Source: Streptacidiphilus sp. 4-A2 (GTDB taxonomy: Bacteria > Actinomycetota > Actinomycetes > Streptomycetales > Streptomycetaceae). Taken from it: 64,000 nt of DNA. Under the pieces are notes generated by a model that was given only the letters and a program-made list of their open reading frames with translations, did not search any database and was not told the DNA's origin. A program made the translations under genes and the position numbers. Of the stretch, positions 28,714-37,433 are shown piece by piece (positions within the stretch are counted from its first letter, which is position 1; each line of letters begins with the position of its first letter). The stretch is taken from NCBI GenBank assembly GCA_014284505.1, contig JAAFYY010000001.1, forward strand, positions 7,117,845 to 7,181,844, given 5' to 3'.

Positions 28714-29396
28714 CAATCAGGGTGCTGGTCGCGGACGACCAGGCGGTGGTGCGGGACGGGGTGTCGCTGCTGCTGACCTCGGCGGAGGACATCGAGGTGG
28801 TCGGGCAGGCCGGCGACGGGAACGAGGCGGTGCGGCTCGCCGTGGCGGAGCGGCCCGACGTCGCCCTGGTCGACCTGCGGATGCCCGGGCTCGACGGCGC
28901 GCAGGTGACGGCCGAGGTATTGGCCGCGGGCATCGGGACACGGGTGCTGATCCTGACTACGTTCGCCGACGACGACGCGGTGATGCCGGCGCTGCGGGCC
29001 GGCGCACTCGGCTACCTGACCAAGGACGCGACCGGCGAGGCGGTGCTGGCCGCGGTCCGGGACGTGGCGGCCGGTCGGACCGTCCTCGACCCGGCCGTGC
29101 AGCGGCGGCTCGTGCAGCTCGTCGTGACGGAGCCCAAGGCGTCCGCCGCCGCGCCCGCGTCCTCGCCGGCGACGCTTCCTGCCGAGGCCCAGGGGCTGAC
29201 CAGGCGGGAGGTCGACGTCGTCCGGCTCGTGGCGCAGGGGCTGAACAACCGGCAGGTGGCGCGCGAGATGGTGGTCAGCCAGGCGACGGTGAAAACGCAC
29301 CTCAACCACGTCCTGGCCAAGCTGGCGCTGGAGGATCGCGGCGCGCTGATCGCCTGGGCCTGGCGCTTCGGTCTGGTCGACAACACCGGGCAGTAG
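28710..29396 (+). CDS. NarL/LuxR-family response regulator
   Basis: Partner of the upstream kinase. Receiver: VLVADDQAVVRDGVSLLL, phospho-acceptor in DVALVDLRMPGLDG, Lys in GYLTKDATGEAV. The C-terminal LuxR HTH is LTRREVDVVRLVAQGLNNRQ with REMVVSQATVKTHLNHVLAK. Intact, 228 aa, GTG start. It probably controls the adjacent membrane protein and hydrolase genes, by inference. Confidence 0.92.
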   Translation: MTIRVLVADDQAVVRDGVSLLLTSAEDIEVVGQAGDGNEAVRLAVAERPDVALVDLRMPGLDGAQVTAEVLAAGIGTRVLILTTFADDDAVMPALRAGALGYLTKDATGEAVLAAVRDVAAGRTVLDPAVQRRLVQLVVTEPKASAAAPASSPATLPAEAQGLTRREVDVVRLVAQGLNNRQVAREMVVSQATVKTHLNHVLAKLALEDRGALIAWAWRFGLVDNTGQ

Positions 29397-29469
29397 CGGC
29401 GCGGACTTCAACCCGGGTTGCAACTCCGGGTTGAAGGAGTTCGGGGCGCGTCGGCGGAAGCTCTTAGAC

Positions 29470-30012
29470 ATGACAACGACCGACTGGCTCATCGACATCG
29501 CGCTCCTGCTCATCGTTCTCCGCCAGCTGCGCGAGGAGCGGCTGACGACCCGCACCATCCTGCTCCCGCTCGGCATGATCGCCTGGGCCGCCAGCAACTA
29601 CCTGACCAACATCCCGACCGCCGGCAACGACGTGCTGCTGGCCGTGATCTTCGCGGCCACCGGAGTCGTCCTCGGCCTCGCCGGCGGCCTGCTCACCAGC
29701 GTCCGGCAGGCCGGCGGGCACGTGCTGATCAAGGCATCCCGCGGCGCCGCCGCACTCTGGATCGTCAGCATGGGCTTCCGCCTGGGCTTCGCGGTGTGGT
29801 CCACGCATGCCTCCGGCGCCGCGCACCTGACCGGCTTCTCCGCCGCGCACGACATCACCAGCGGCCAGGCCTGGGCCGTCGCCCTGCTGCTGATGGCGGT
29901 CGGCGAGGTCGTCGTCCGCCTGGGCACGATCATCATCCGCGGCCAGCTGCTCCAGGCACGGGCCGACCGCGACGCGAACGAGCCGGCCCAGCGGCCGGGC
30001 GCCTACGTCTGA
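29470..30012 (+). CDS. Multi-pass membrane protein of unknown function
   Basis: 180-aa integral membrane protein with about four or five hydrophobic helices (LIDIALLLIVLRQL, ILLPLGMIAWAASNYL, VLLAVIFAATGVVLGLAGGL, AAALWIVSMGFRLGFAVW, AWAVALLLMAVGEVVVRLG). I recognise no family. It lies 73 nt after the regulator; the gap contains the short palindrome-like CAACCCGGGTTG. A likely output or sensor accessory of the two-component system. Confidence 0.7.
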   Translation: MTTTDWLIDIALLLIVLRQLREERLTTRTILLPLGMIAWAASNYLTNIPTAGNDVLLAVIFAATGVVLGLAGGLLTSVRQAGGHVLIKASRGAAALWIVSMGFRLGFAVWSTHASGAAHLTGFSAAHDITSGQAWAVALLLMAVGEVVVRLGTIIIRGQLLQARADRDANEPAQRPGAYV

Positions 30013-30112
30013 GCCGCGAAACAGCCCGCGGTACGGCGCGCGATCCGCGCACCGGACCCACAGCTCATCCCGCTCGAACCCCACCCGCACCTGATCAGCA
30101 CGGAGGTCCCTG

Positions 30113-31144
30113 ATGTCCGCAGCGCACCGCACGCCGCGTACCCGCACCCTGCCCCGGCTGGCCGTGGCCGTCGCCACGGTGGTCCTCGGAGCGGTCGCCT
30201 GCTCGTCCGGCGGCGGGCACGTGACCAGCGCTTCGAGCGGCAAGCCGAGCCCGCGGGCCACGGCGACGACCGCTGTCACGGCGGCGTCGGCCGTCGTCCC
30301 GAACTCCGCCCCGAGCGGGCCGGGCGCGTTCCTCGGGCCGGTGCGCCGGATCCCGGTCGACGGCATCACGATCGGCTACCGCCAGTTCGGCTCCGGTCCC
30401 GACCTCATCATGGTCATGGGCGACACCGGCACCATGAGCGACTGGACGGTCGACCTGCTGAGCCGGCTCGGCCGGCACTACCACGTCACGATCTTCGACA
30501 ACCGCGGCGTCGGCTACACGACCGACGACACCTCGGTCCCCGACACCATCCCGCTGATGGCGGACGACACCGTCGGTCTGATCAAGGCGCTGGATCTGCG
30601 GCACCCCACGCTGCTCGGCTGGTCGATGGGCGGCGAGATCGGCCTGACCGTCGCCGCGCTCCACCCGGATGCGATCAGCGCGCTCGTGAGCACCGGCGGC
30701 GACCTCGGCGGCAGCCAGGCCGTCAACACGCCGCCGGCCGTGGCCGAGGAGCTCAACAGCCCCAGGACCACGGGTCCGCAGATGCTGGACCTGCTCTTCC
30801 CCGCCGACGCCACCGCGCGGACCGCGTACATCAGGCAGCTCGGTCTGATCCCGCCGGAGAAGGTCGGCAACGAGACGCTGCTGCGTCAGTACCAGGCCGG
30901 ACAGGCGTACGAGTCCTTCGAGGGCACCTGGGACAAGCTGCCCGACAGCACCATCCCGATGCTGATCACCAACGGCTCCCTCGACGAGATCACCCCGCCC
31001 GCAAACGCGGGCGTCATCACTCGGCGGGCCGAGCACGCCGAGCTGGTCATCTTCGCTGACGCCGGCCACGCGATGCTCGTCCAGGACTCCAGCCGGTTCG
31101 TCTCCCTGGTGACCCGGTTCACCAAGGCGTCAGGCATCGAATAG
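30113..31144 (+). CDS. Secreted lipoprotein, alpha/beta hydrolase
   Basis: 343 aa. The signal peptide ends in a lipobox (VVLGAVACSS), so it is likely lipid-anchored outside the membrane. After a Ser/Ala/Thr linker comes a hydrolase fold: VDGITIGYRQFGSGPDLIMV, DNRGVGYT, the nucleophile elbow LLGWSMGGEIGL, an acidic residue in TNGSLDEITPPAN and the His in ADAGHAMLVQD. GGAGG precedes the ATG. Intact. It probably belongs to the preceding two-component module; substrate unknown. Confidence 0.85.
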   Translation: MSAAHRTPRTRTLPRLAVAVATVVLGAVACSSGGGHVTSASSGKPSPRATATTAVTAASAVVPNSAPSGPGAFLGPVRRIPVDGITIGYRQFGSGPDLIMVMGDTGTMSDWTVDLLSRLGRHYHVTIFDNRGVGYTTDDTSVPDTIPLMADDTVGLIKALDLRHPTLLGWSMGGEIGLTVAALHPDAISALVSTGGDLGGSQAVNTPPAVAEELNSPRTTGPQMLDLLFPADATARTAYIRQLGLIPPEKVGNETLLRQYQAGQAYESFEGTWDKLPDSTIPMLITNGSLDEITPPANAGVITRRAEHAELVIFADAGHAMLVQDSSRFVSLVTRFTKASGIE

Positions 31145-31237
31145 CAGACCCACCTCCGACGGCGACGGCCAAGGGGGGACTGCTGGTGCCCGGAAAGGCC
31201 TTTCTCGTGGTGGGGCCGTGTGGATAGGGTCGGCGGC

Positions 31238-31975
31238 ATGGCGACACGGCTTGTTCAAATTGCGATGAACGCGCGGGATGAAGCGGCGCAGGGCCGGTTC
31301 TGGGCCGAGGTGCTCGGCTGGGGCCTGGGCAGTGAGGGGCCCGGCGTGGCCAACGTCGAACCCGAGGGCCTGGTCTATCCCGACCCCACCGCCCTCGGTC
31401 TGGACGTCCTCCGTGTCCCGGAGCCCAAGACGGTGAAGAACCGGGTGCACATCGACCTGGCCACCACCTCCGCGGCTCATCAGGCAGAGCTGGTCGCACG
31501 CCTCCAGACGCTCGGGGCGACGCCCGCCGACGTGGGCCAGGGCGATGTGCCGTGGACGGTCCTGGCCGACCCGGAGGGCAACGAGTTCTGCGTGCTGGAG
31601 CCGCGATCGACCTACCGGGACACCGGGCCGATGGCCGCGGTGGTGGTCGACTGCGTGGACCCGCGGGCCATGGCGCGGTTCTGGGGCGAGGCGATGGACT
31701 GGACCCTGCACGAGGTGACCGACGAGGTGGCGGTGCTGCGCTCGGCCAAGGAGGTGGGTCCGTATCTGGAGTTCCTCCGCTCGTCCGACCTGAAGACCGT
31801 GAAGAACCGCATCCATCTCGACCTCCGCCCGTACCGCGGTGACGATCAGGCGGCGGAGGCGGACCGGCTGCGGGCGCTCGGCGCCACCGATGTCGACCTC
31901 GGCCAGGGCGACGTGCCGTGGACGGTCCTGGCCGACCCGGAGGGCAACGAGTTCTGCCTGCTCACCCCGTACTGA
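31238..31975 (+). CDS. Two-domain VOC (glyoxalase/dioxygenase-fold) protein
   Basis: 245 aa formed by two homologous VOC modules (about 1-125 and 130-245). Each ends with the same block, GQGDVPWTVLADPEGNEF, followed by CVLEP or CLLTP, and each has KTVKNRVHIDL or KTVKNRIHLDL. The identical blocks suggest recent internal duplication or gene conversion. VOC proteins include glyoxalases, thiol transferases and resistance proteins; no specific function is visible. The frame is intact. Confidence 0.88.
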   Translation: MATRLVQIAMNARDEAAQGRFWAEVLGWGLGSEGPGVANVEPEGLVYPDPTALGLDVLRVPEPKTVKNRVHIDLATTSAAHQAELVARLQTLGATPADVGQGDVPWTVLADPEGNEFCVLEPRSTYRDTGPMAAVVVDCVDPRAMARFWGEAMDWTLHEVTDEVAVLRSAKEVGPYLEFLRSSDLKTVKNRIHLDLRPYRGDDQAAEADRLRALGATDVDLGQGDVPWTVLADPEGNEFCLLTPY

Positions 31976-31998
31976 CGCGGAGCCCCGAGCCGGCCCGG

Positions 31999-32447
31999 TC
32001 AGGGGTGGCTGAGGCGTTCCAGGAGGGTCATCGCCTCGATGACGGTGGCCAGTTCGGCCTCGGTGTAGTGGTCCTGGAGCGCCCGGGAGAGCCACTCCTC
32101 GCCGGCCTGGCGCCCGCCGGCGATGATCTCCTGGCCGGAGGGATTCAGTGAGACCAGCTGGCGGCGCCCGTCGTCGGGGTCGGGGCGGCGCTCGATCAGG
32201 CCGCGTTCGTCCAGAACCCGAGGGTGGCCGCGACCGACTGCGGGCGCACCCGTTCGGCGGCCGCCAGTTCGCTGGCGGTGGCCGGTCCGCCCTTGCTCAG
32301 CCGGCTGAGCAGCGACAGCTGGGAGGGCGTGAGCTCCTGGGTGTCGTAGAACTCCTTGAGCAGGCGGCGCAGGCGGCTCAGTCCGACTCTGAGCTCGCTG
32401 GCCGCGCGCCTGGCCGACTCGGAGGCGCCCTCGGTGCTTGTGTCCAT
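31999..32447 (-). CDS. MarR-family transcriptional regulator (frameshifted)
   Basis: About 149 aa. Winged helix: LTPSQLSLLSRLSKGGPATA, ELAAAERVRPQSVAATLG, then (after a frame break near 32207) VLDERGLIERRPDPDDGRRQ, the wing. The C-terminal dimerisation helix is GEEWLSRALQDHYTEAELAT. The start MDTSTEGASESARRAAS is preferred over an upstream ATG. Convergent with the VOC gene. Target unknown. Confidence 0.87.
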
Positions 32448-32512
32448 GTCCCCAGGGTAGGATTGACAGTCTGGACTGTCCAGCTTAGGCTTGCCTGTTT
32501 TCGGCAGCCGGG

Positions 32513-33102
32513 TCAAAGTGCGGTGACCGGTGCCCCGCCCAGGTGGGTGACCAGCAGGTCCAGCCGGGCCTGGCGGTCCTCCGGGGGATCCGGCCGCTCT
32601 GTGACAGTACCGCCATGCCGTGCAGTGCGCTCCAGGTGACCTCGGCGAACAGCTCGCGCCGGGGGCCGTGCGGGTCGAGCGCGCTGACGAACTCGTCGAA
32701 GGCCGCCCGCAGCGGCGCCGGGGTCTGCGAACTGGCGAACTTCACGTCGGTCGGCAGTACGAACATGGCCTGGTAGAGGGCGGGGCGGCTGGTGGCGAAG
32801 TCCAGGTAGGCCGCGCAGACGGCGGCCAGCGCCCGCTGCGCGCCGGGGCCGCGGGCGGCCAGGCGGGCCCGGCGCAGCTGGGCGGCGAGCTCGGCGAAGC
32901 CCTCGATGGCGACGGCCCGGACGATGGCGTCCTTGCCGTCGAAGTGGCTGTAGAGGACCGGCTGGCTGTACTCGACCCGTTCGGCCAGCTTCCGGGTCGT
33001 CACGGCCTCCCAGCCCTCGGCCTCCGCCAGCTCCCGGGCAGCCGTGATGATCAGCTGGTGGCGCTGGGCGCGTTCGCGTTCGCGGCGATCGGTGACTGAC
33101 AT
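32513..33102 (-). CDS. TetR-family transcriptional regulator (frameshift near end)
   Basis: About 195 aa. HTH: HQLIITAARELAEAEGWEAV and TTRKLAERVEYSQPVLYSHF, followed by a TetR_C-type ligand domain (FATSRPALYQAMFVLPTDVK, ELFAEVTWSALHGMAVLSQSGR). A frame break near 32595 gives the natural end LDLLVTHLGGAPVTAL at 32513. It is about 106 nt from the DUF6886-type gene on the same strand. Confidence 0.87.
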
Positions 33103-33208
33103 GCCAGGGATTCTAGCAGTGCTAGACCTGAGATCGCCGCTAACCAGCCGATCGGATGTTCGGAGCGTGGCGGTCCGGTTGCTGTCCGCCATGGTCCGGC
33201 CGGAAGCG

Positions 33209-33750
33209 TCAACTGGCGGGCCGCGGCCTGGCATTGCGCAGCCGGACGCCACTGAAACCCAGGGTGCTGCTGGTCGCGGCGTCCCAGAAGCCCCAGAGAC
33301 TGGGCAGCACCCGCAGCTGGATCCCCGCGTCCTGGTGCAGCCGCAGCAGGCTGCCCACCGGCAGCGGGGACCGAGCGGCTCGACCGGCTCGGTCGCCACG
33401 AACGCGTGCGGGGCCGGCTCGCCGAACGGGCGGAAGGACGGCGCCGGGAAGCGGTAGGCGAACAGTTCGACGCTCAGGAAGCGGTCCAGCCAGGCGTACT
33501 CGATCGCGTGCACCCGCTCGCCGCCGCCCGCGCCGAGCACCCGCTCCCGATCCGCCGCAGAGGTCTCCGGGGTGGCCCAGGCCATGGCGCGCGGACACTG
33601 CCGGGGAAACCAGTAGTCCGGTGCCCGGAGCTGGTCCACGGCCCAGACGTATGCCTCGGGCTGCTGGGCGGTGGCCGCGACATGCGGGCGGAACAGGGTG
33701 ATGGTGGGGTCCTCCGAGAAGTGCAGGACCTCATCAGGGCGGGGGCGCAT
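33209..33750 (-). CDS. DUF6886-type conserved protein (frameshifted)
   Basis: About 180 aa: PRPDEVLHFSEDPTITLFRP, AYVWAVDQLRAPDYWFPRQC, PRAMAWATPE, RVHAIEYAWLDRFLSVELFA and, after a frame break near 33370, LLRLHQDAGIQLRVLPSLWG with FWDAATSSTLGFSGVRLRNA. These stretches are typical of an uncharacterised family widespread in bacteria. No catalytic motif is recognised. The first part shares its reading frame with the downstream TetR gene only because of the frameshift. Confidence 0.75.
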
Positions 33751-33845
33751 AACTCCGTTCTACCGCACCGCGGGTGGGGCCACGGCCCACCCGCGGCCCG
33801 CAGGCGTCCCGGCCGGCCTGCGAGCCCGGGCGACAGCGCGTCCGT

Positions 33846-34478
33846 TCAGTTGCAGAGCGCCTCGATGGTGCGGCCGAAGTGGGGAAACTCACCGGCCGCC
33901 TCGGCCAGCACGGCGGCGGCCGGCCGCCGCCCGCCGGGGGCATGCCGCTCGGCGATGGCCACCAGCTCCGGTCGGGAGCGGCCGGCCGGACCCGCCGGAT
34001 CGACCGCCCCGGGAGCGACCCGCTGCTGACTGGTCGGCTGCTGACTGGCCGGCTGCTGACTGGCCGGCTGGTGACTGGCCGGCTGGTGGCCGTCCGGCTG
34101 GTGGTCGACCGCTGCCCGGGGGCCGAAGCCGTCGGCCAGCAGCCACAGATAGCGGCCCAGATCCGAGGCGACGACGGCGAGTTCGCCCTCCGAGCCGAGG
34201 AAGACCACCGGCTGGTCGGTCAGCGGCCGATCCGGCCTGACCAGCCAGAAGGCGGTGCAGCCGCCGGTGCCGTCCTGGCCGAACACCCGGAAGCCGTCGC
34301 CGGTGAGCTCGCCGTTGCCGGTCCAGGCCCGCAGCCAGTCGGTGGTCTCCTCGGCCGACAGGAACTCCGGGAAGGGCTCGTAGTCCACGCCGCTGTCGTG
34401 GTAGTCGAACCCGGCCGCGTGCACTGCGGTCAGGGCCGGGGGAAAGCTGCGGTGGTCACGGTCGTCATGGGGGCTCAC
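33846..34478 (-). CDS. SMI1/KNR4 (SUKH)-like protein with a Gln-rich repeat insert
   Basis: 210 aa. FDYHDSGVDYEPFPEFLSAE and FRVFGQDGTGGCTAFWLV, VVFLGSEGELAVVASDLGRY and LWLLADGFGP resemble SUKH-fold proteins, often immunity proteins to contact toxins or general partners. Residues about 125-155 are an insert of HQPAS/QQPAS repeats. No toxin gene is adjacent, so an immunity role is not supported here. Frame intact. Confidence 0.65.
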   Translation of the reverse strand: MSPHDDRDHRSFPPALTAVHAAGFDYHDSGVDYEPFPEFLSAEETTDWLRAWTGNGELTGDGFRVFGQDGTGGCTAFWLVRPDRPLTDQPVVFLGSEGELAVVASDLGRYLWLLADGFGPRAAVDHQPDGHQPASHQPASQQPASQQPTSQQRVAPGAVDPAGPAGRSRPELVAIAERHAPGGRRPAAAVLAEAAGEFPHFGRTIEALCN

Positions 34479-34648
34479 GCGCGTAGGTTAGCGCCCGCCC
34501 GCCGCGGCGAGAACGGACCCGTCATGGTGCGGGTACGGTGCGGTACGGGTGGAGAAGGCATGGTGGGCCCGCTCAACGGTCGCGCCCGGCAGTCCCGTTG
34601 GGCGTAATGCGGTGGCTGCCGAAGCTCCCTGCTGGTTGTATCAGTGGT

Positions 34649-35284
34649 ATGAGCGGTGAGAGTGAGATCAATGGGCCCACACCAACCAGTGGCGCCATCC
34701 GTCAGATCGCGATCGTGCTGTTCCCCGATGTCGAGGAGCTGGACGCCGTCGGTCCCTGGGAGGTGCTCTCCTTCTGGACCCGGAACTTCCCCGAGGACGG
34801 GTGGGGCGTGTACTGCGTCTCCGCCGAAGGCGGGCCGGTGACCTGCGCCAAGGGCCTCACCGTGTACGCGCACCACTCGATGGCGGACATGCCCGCGGCG
34901 GAGGTCCTGCTGCACCCCGGCGGCATGGGCACCCGCCCGCAGCTCAAGGATCCCGGTCACCTGGAGTGGGTGCGCCGCCAGCGGGCGAGCGTGCCGCTGA
35001 TGACCAGCGTCTGCACCGGCTCCCTGGTCTTCGCCGCGGCCGGGCTGCTGGCCGGGCGTCCGGCCACCACCCACTGGGCCTCGCTGGACCTGCTCGCGGA
35101 GCTCGACCCGACGATCGAGGTGCGCGCCGAGGACCGTTTCGTGGACGACGGTGACGTGATCACCTCGTCCGGGGTCTCCGCCGGTATCGACATGGCGCTG
35201 CACCTGGTCAGCCGACTCGCGTCGGTGGAGCGGGCCCGCCAGGTCCGGCGGGGCATCCAGTACGACCCGCGGCCGCCGGTGTAG
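34649..35284 (+). CDS. DJ-1/PfpI family protein, isocyanide-hydratase-like
   Basis: 211 aa. IAIVLFPDVEELDAVGPWEV (Asp of the isonitrile hydratase type), then the nucleophile Cys in the elbow MTSVCTGSLVFAAAGLLAGR with THWASLDLL, and VDDGDVITSSGVSAGIDMAL. The D...C pairing fits isonitrile hydratase (InhA-like) members of the class I glutamine-amidotransferase-like superfamily. Chaperone-type activity is the alternative. Intact; ATG at 34649. Confidence 0.82.
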   Translation: MSGESEINGPTPTSGAIRQIAIVLFPDVEELDAVGPWEVLSFWTRNFPEDGWGVYCVSAEGGPVTCAKGLTVYAHHSMADMPAAEVLLHPGGMGTRPQLKDPGHLEWVRRQRASVPLMTSVCTGSLVFAAAGLLAGRPATTHWASLDLLAELDPTIEVRAEDRFVDDGDVITSSGVSAGIDMALHLVSRLASVERARQVRRGIQYDPRPPV

Positions 35285-35361
35285 CGACAGCCCGGGCGGC
35301 CGGACCGGGGCGTGTGCAAGAGGGCCGTTTGGGTATTACCGGGCAGGGGTAGCTTTTACTT

Positions 35362-36036
35362 GTGCCAGTAAAAGGGCGAACCCGCCTACTGCTGTTGATC
35401 GCCGATATCGGGCTGCCGCTAGCGGTGTACTACGGCCTGCGCGCGGCAGGCGTGGACATGTACCGCGCGCTGCTGGCCTCGGCCGTCCCACCACTGCTCA
35501 GCGCGGGGGTGCAGTATCTGCGCGAGCGGCGGCTGGACGGCATGGGCGCCTTTGTCGGCGGAATCGTGCTGATCAGCCTCGGTGCCGCGGTGATCGGCGG
35601 GAACCCCCGTTTCCTGCTGGCCAAGGACGGCTGGACCACGGCGATCGCCGGCATCTGGTACCTGCTGTCGGTGCGCGCCCGGCGGCCACTGGTGTTCCAC
35701 GGTGCGCGCCCGCTGCTGGAGGGCCGCTTCCGCTCCGACGGCACCTCCTGGGATGTGCTGTGGGAGCGCGCCCGGTTCCGGCGGATCTGGCGGGTCTCCA
35801 CCGTGATCTGGGGCGTGGCCATGCTGGTCGACGCCGCGGTACGGGTGACCATGGCCTACACGCTCCCGGTCGACGAGGTGCCCGCCCTCGGCGCGCTGCT
35901 GTGGCCGGTGACCCTGGGCCTGCTCCAGGTGGTCAACGGTGTCTACTACGAGTTCTCCGGGCTCTGGCGGATCACCAGGGGCGGGACCGCCGCATCCGGC
36001 ACCGGCACACGCGAGCCGGTGCGGGCGCCGCGGTAG
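35362..36036 (+). CDS. VC0807-family membrane protein
   Basis: 224 aa with about five or six hydrophobic helices (LLLLIADIGLPLAVYYGLRA, MGAFVGGIVLISLGAAVIGG, RIWRVSTVIWGVAMLVDAAV, ALLWPVTLGLLQVVNGVYYE) and conserved PRFLLAKDGWTTAIAGIWYL typical of the VC0807/DUF3159-like group. Function unknown. GTG start at 35362. Monocistronic. Confidence 0.75.
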   Translation: MPVKGRTRLLLLIADIGLPLAVYYGLRAAGVDMYRALLASAVPPLLSAGVQYLRERRLDGMGAFVGGIVLISLGAAVIGGNPRFLLAKDGWTTAIAGIWYLLSVRARRPLVFHGARPLLEGRFRSDGTSWDVLWERARFRRIWRVSTVIWGVAMLVDAAVRVTMAYTLPVDEVPALGALLWPVTLGLLQVVNGVYYEFSGLWRITRGGTAASGTGTREPVRAPR

Positions 36037-36091
36037 CGGGCCCGACCGGCTCAGCGGCGGTGCGGGACCAGCCGTCGGCCGGGGTGCGCGG

Positions 36092-37423
36092 TCAGAAGCT
36101 GTCCGGGCACCAGGGGCGGACGTCGGTGCGCAGCAGCGCGCCGAGCCGGGCCACCCCGCCTGGGCGCAGCTCGGTGATCAGCCCGGCCGCGTGCAGCCGG
36201 GCGGGGATCTCGCTGCTCAGATAGAGCGTGCCCAGGACGCCTGCGTCCATGGCCACATCGGCCGGCTCCTCCTCGCCCACGGCGGTGCACTGCCCGCTGC
36301 CGTCCGCGGCCGTCTCGACCGCGAAGCGCCCGTCGGTGTACCCGAGCCGGTCGGCGACCTGGAGCACGACCCGCCGGGGGCGTCGTAGCCGCGGGCGGCG
36401 AAGGCGGCGGGGCGTCCAGCACCCGCAGCCACATGACGTCGGCGTGGCTGTCGCCGCCGTCCACACAGGCCCGGGGGTCCTCCAGCAGCAGCGGCAGCGG
36501 GTCGTCGGGGGCGATGTCGGGGATCGTGATCCGGTCGACCCAGTCCACGGAGAGCGCGTAGCGCCACAGCGCGGCCGCGGCGGCGCGGTCCACGGCCTGG
36601 CACTCGTCGACCGTCAGCACGCTCTTGGCGATGTTGTTGGTCCACCGCTCGCTGACCGGTAGACCAGGATTCCGGCCGGTGTGCCGGCCGGGTCGCGGTA
36701 GAGCGCGATCAGCGGCTCCTGCCAGTCCCTGCCCGGGTGCAGCGCCTCGCCGGTCCGGGTCCGCCACTCGACCGGGCGCCGGTCGATCACCCCGGGCCGG
36801 GTCCGCCGGTACCGGTCGTGCAGCTCGGGGCCGAGCTCGCGCCACTCCTCCAGGCCGAGCAGCTCGATGCTGCCGTGCTCGGCCTCCGCGGGAACCCGGA
36901 CCTTCCCGGCGCGGAGCCGGTCGATGCTGTAGCTGGTGCATCCGGTCGCGGGGCCGTAGCCGTAGCGTCCGTAGATCTGGTACTCGGCGGCGATCAGCAC
37001 GGAGACGGCGTCGCCGCGCCCGGCCGCCGCGGCCAGGTCCCTGGTCATCATCCTGGTGAGCAGGCCGCGCCGGCGGTGGGTGGCGAGCACGGTGACATTG
37101 GTGACGGCGTGGGCGGCCACGGTCGCGCCGCCGGGCACGGTGATCTCCCGGTCCATGCTGCGGAAGGTGCCGACGATGCGGCCCCGGTCGCGGGCGGCGA
37201 GGGAGCGGCCGGGTTCGAAGAACAGCCGGCGGAACTCCACCCCGCCGTCGCCCCTGCCCCGCATGAAGCCGTTGTTGACGGCCTTGCCCCAGTCACCGAG
37301 ATCGGCCTCGTCGAGCACACCGATCTCGATGGTGCCGCTCCCGACGCCGCCGGTCCCGATGCTGCCGCCCCCGACGCCGTCGCGGTCGCCGTGCGGTCCG
37401 CCCGTGGTCACCTCTGTTGCCAT
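36092..37423 (-). CDS. Eis-like GNAT acetyltransferase with SCP2 domain (frameshifted)
   Basis: About 440 aa. A GNAT domain (HAVTNVTVLATHRRRGLLTR, the acetyl-CoA loop), a second GNAT-like region (AEYQIYGRYGYGPATGCTSY) and a C-terminal sterol-carrier-like domain ending DVRPWCPDSF. In the Eis family the C-terminal carboxylate takes part in catalysis. Frame breaks near 36660 and 36390. Homologues acetylate lysines or aminoglycosides; the natural substrate is unknown. The N-terminus is Gly/Thr/Ser-rich (GGSIGTGGVGSGT). It starts 10 nt after the MFS stop, so the two form an operon. Confidence 0.84.
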
Positions 37424-37433
37424 GGCAGGCACC

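Noticed and set aside
32485..33750. TetR regulator fused to the DUF6886-type protein
   Set aside because: The shared frame arises only because of a frameshift at about 33370; each part has its own start and natural end.
33846..34478. Toxin-immunity pair at the SUKH-like gene
   Set aside because: No polymorphic-toxin or nuclease gene lies next to it; neighbours are regulators and a DJ-1 protein.
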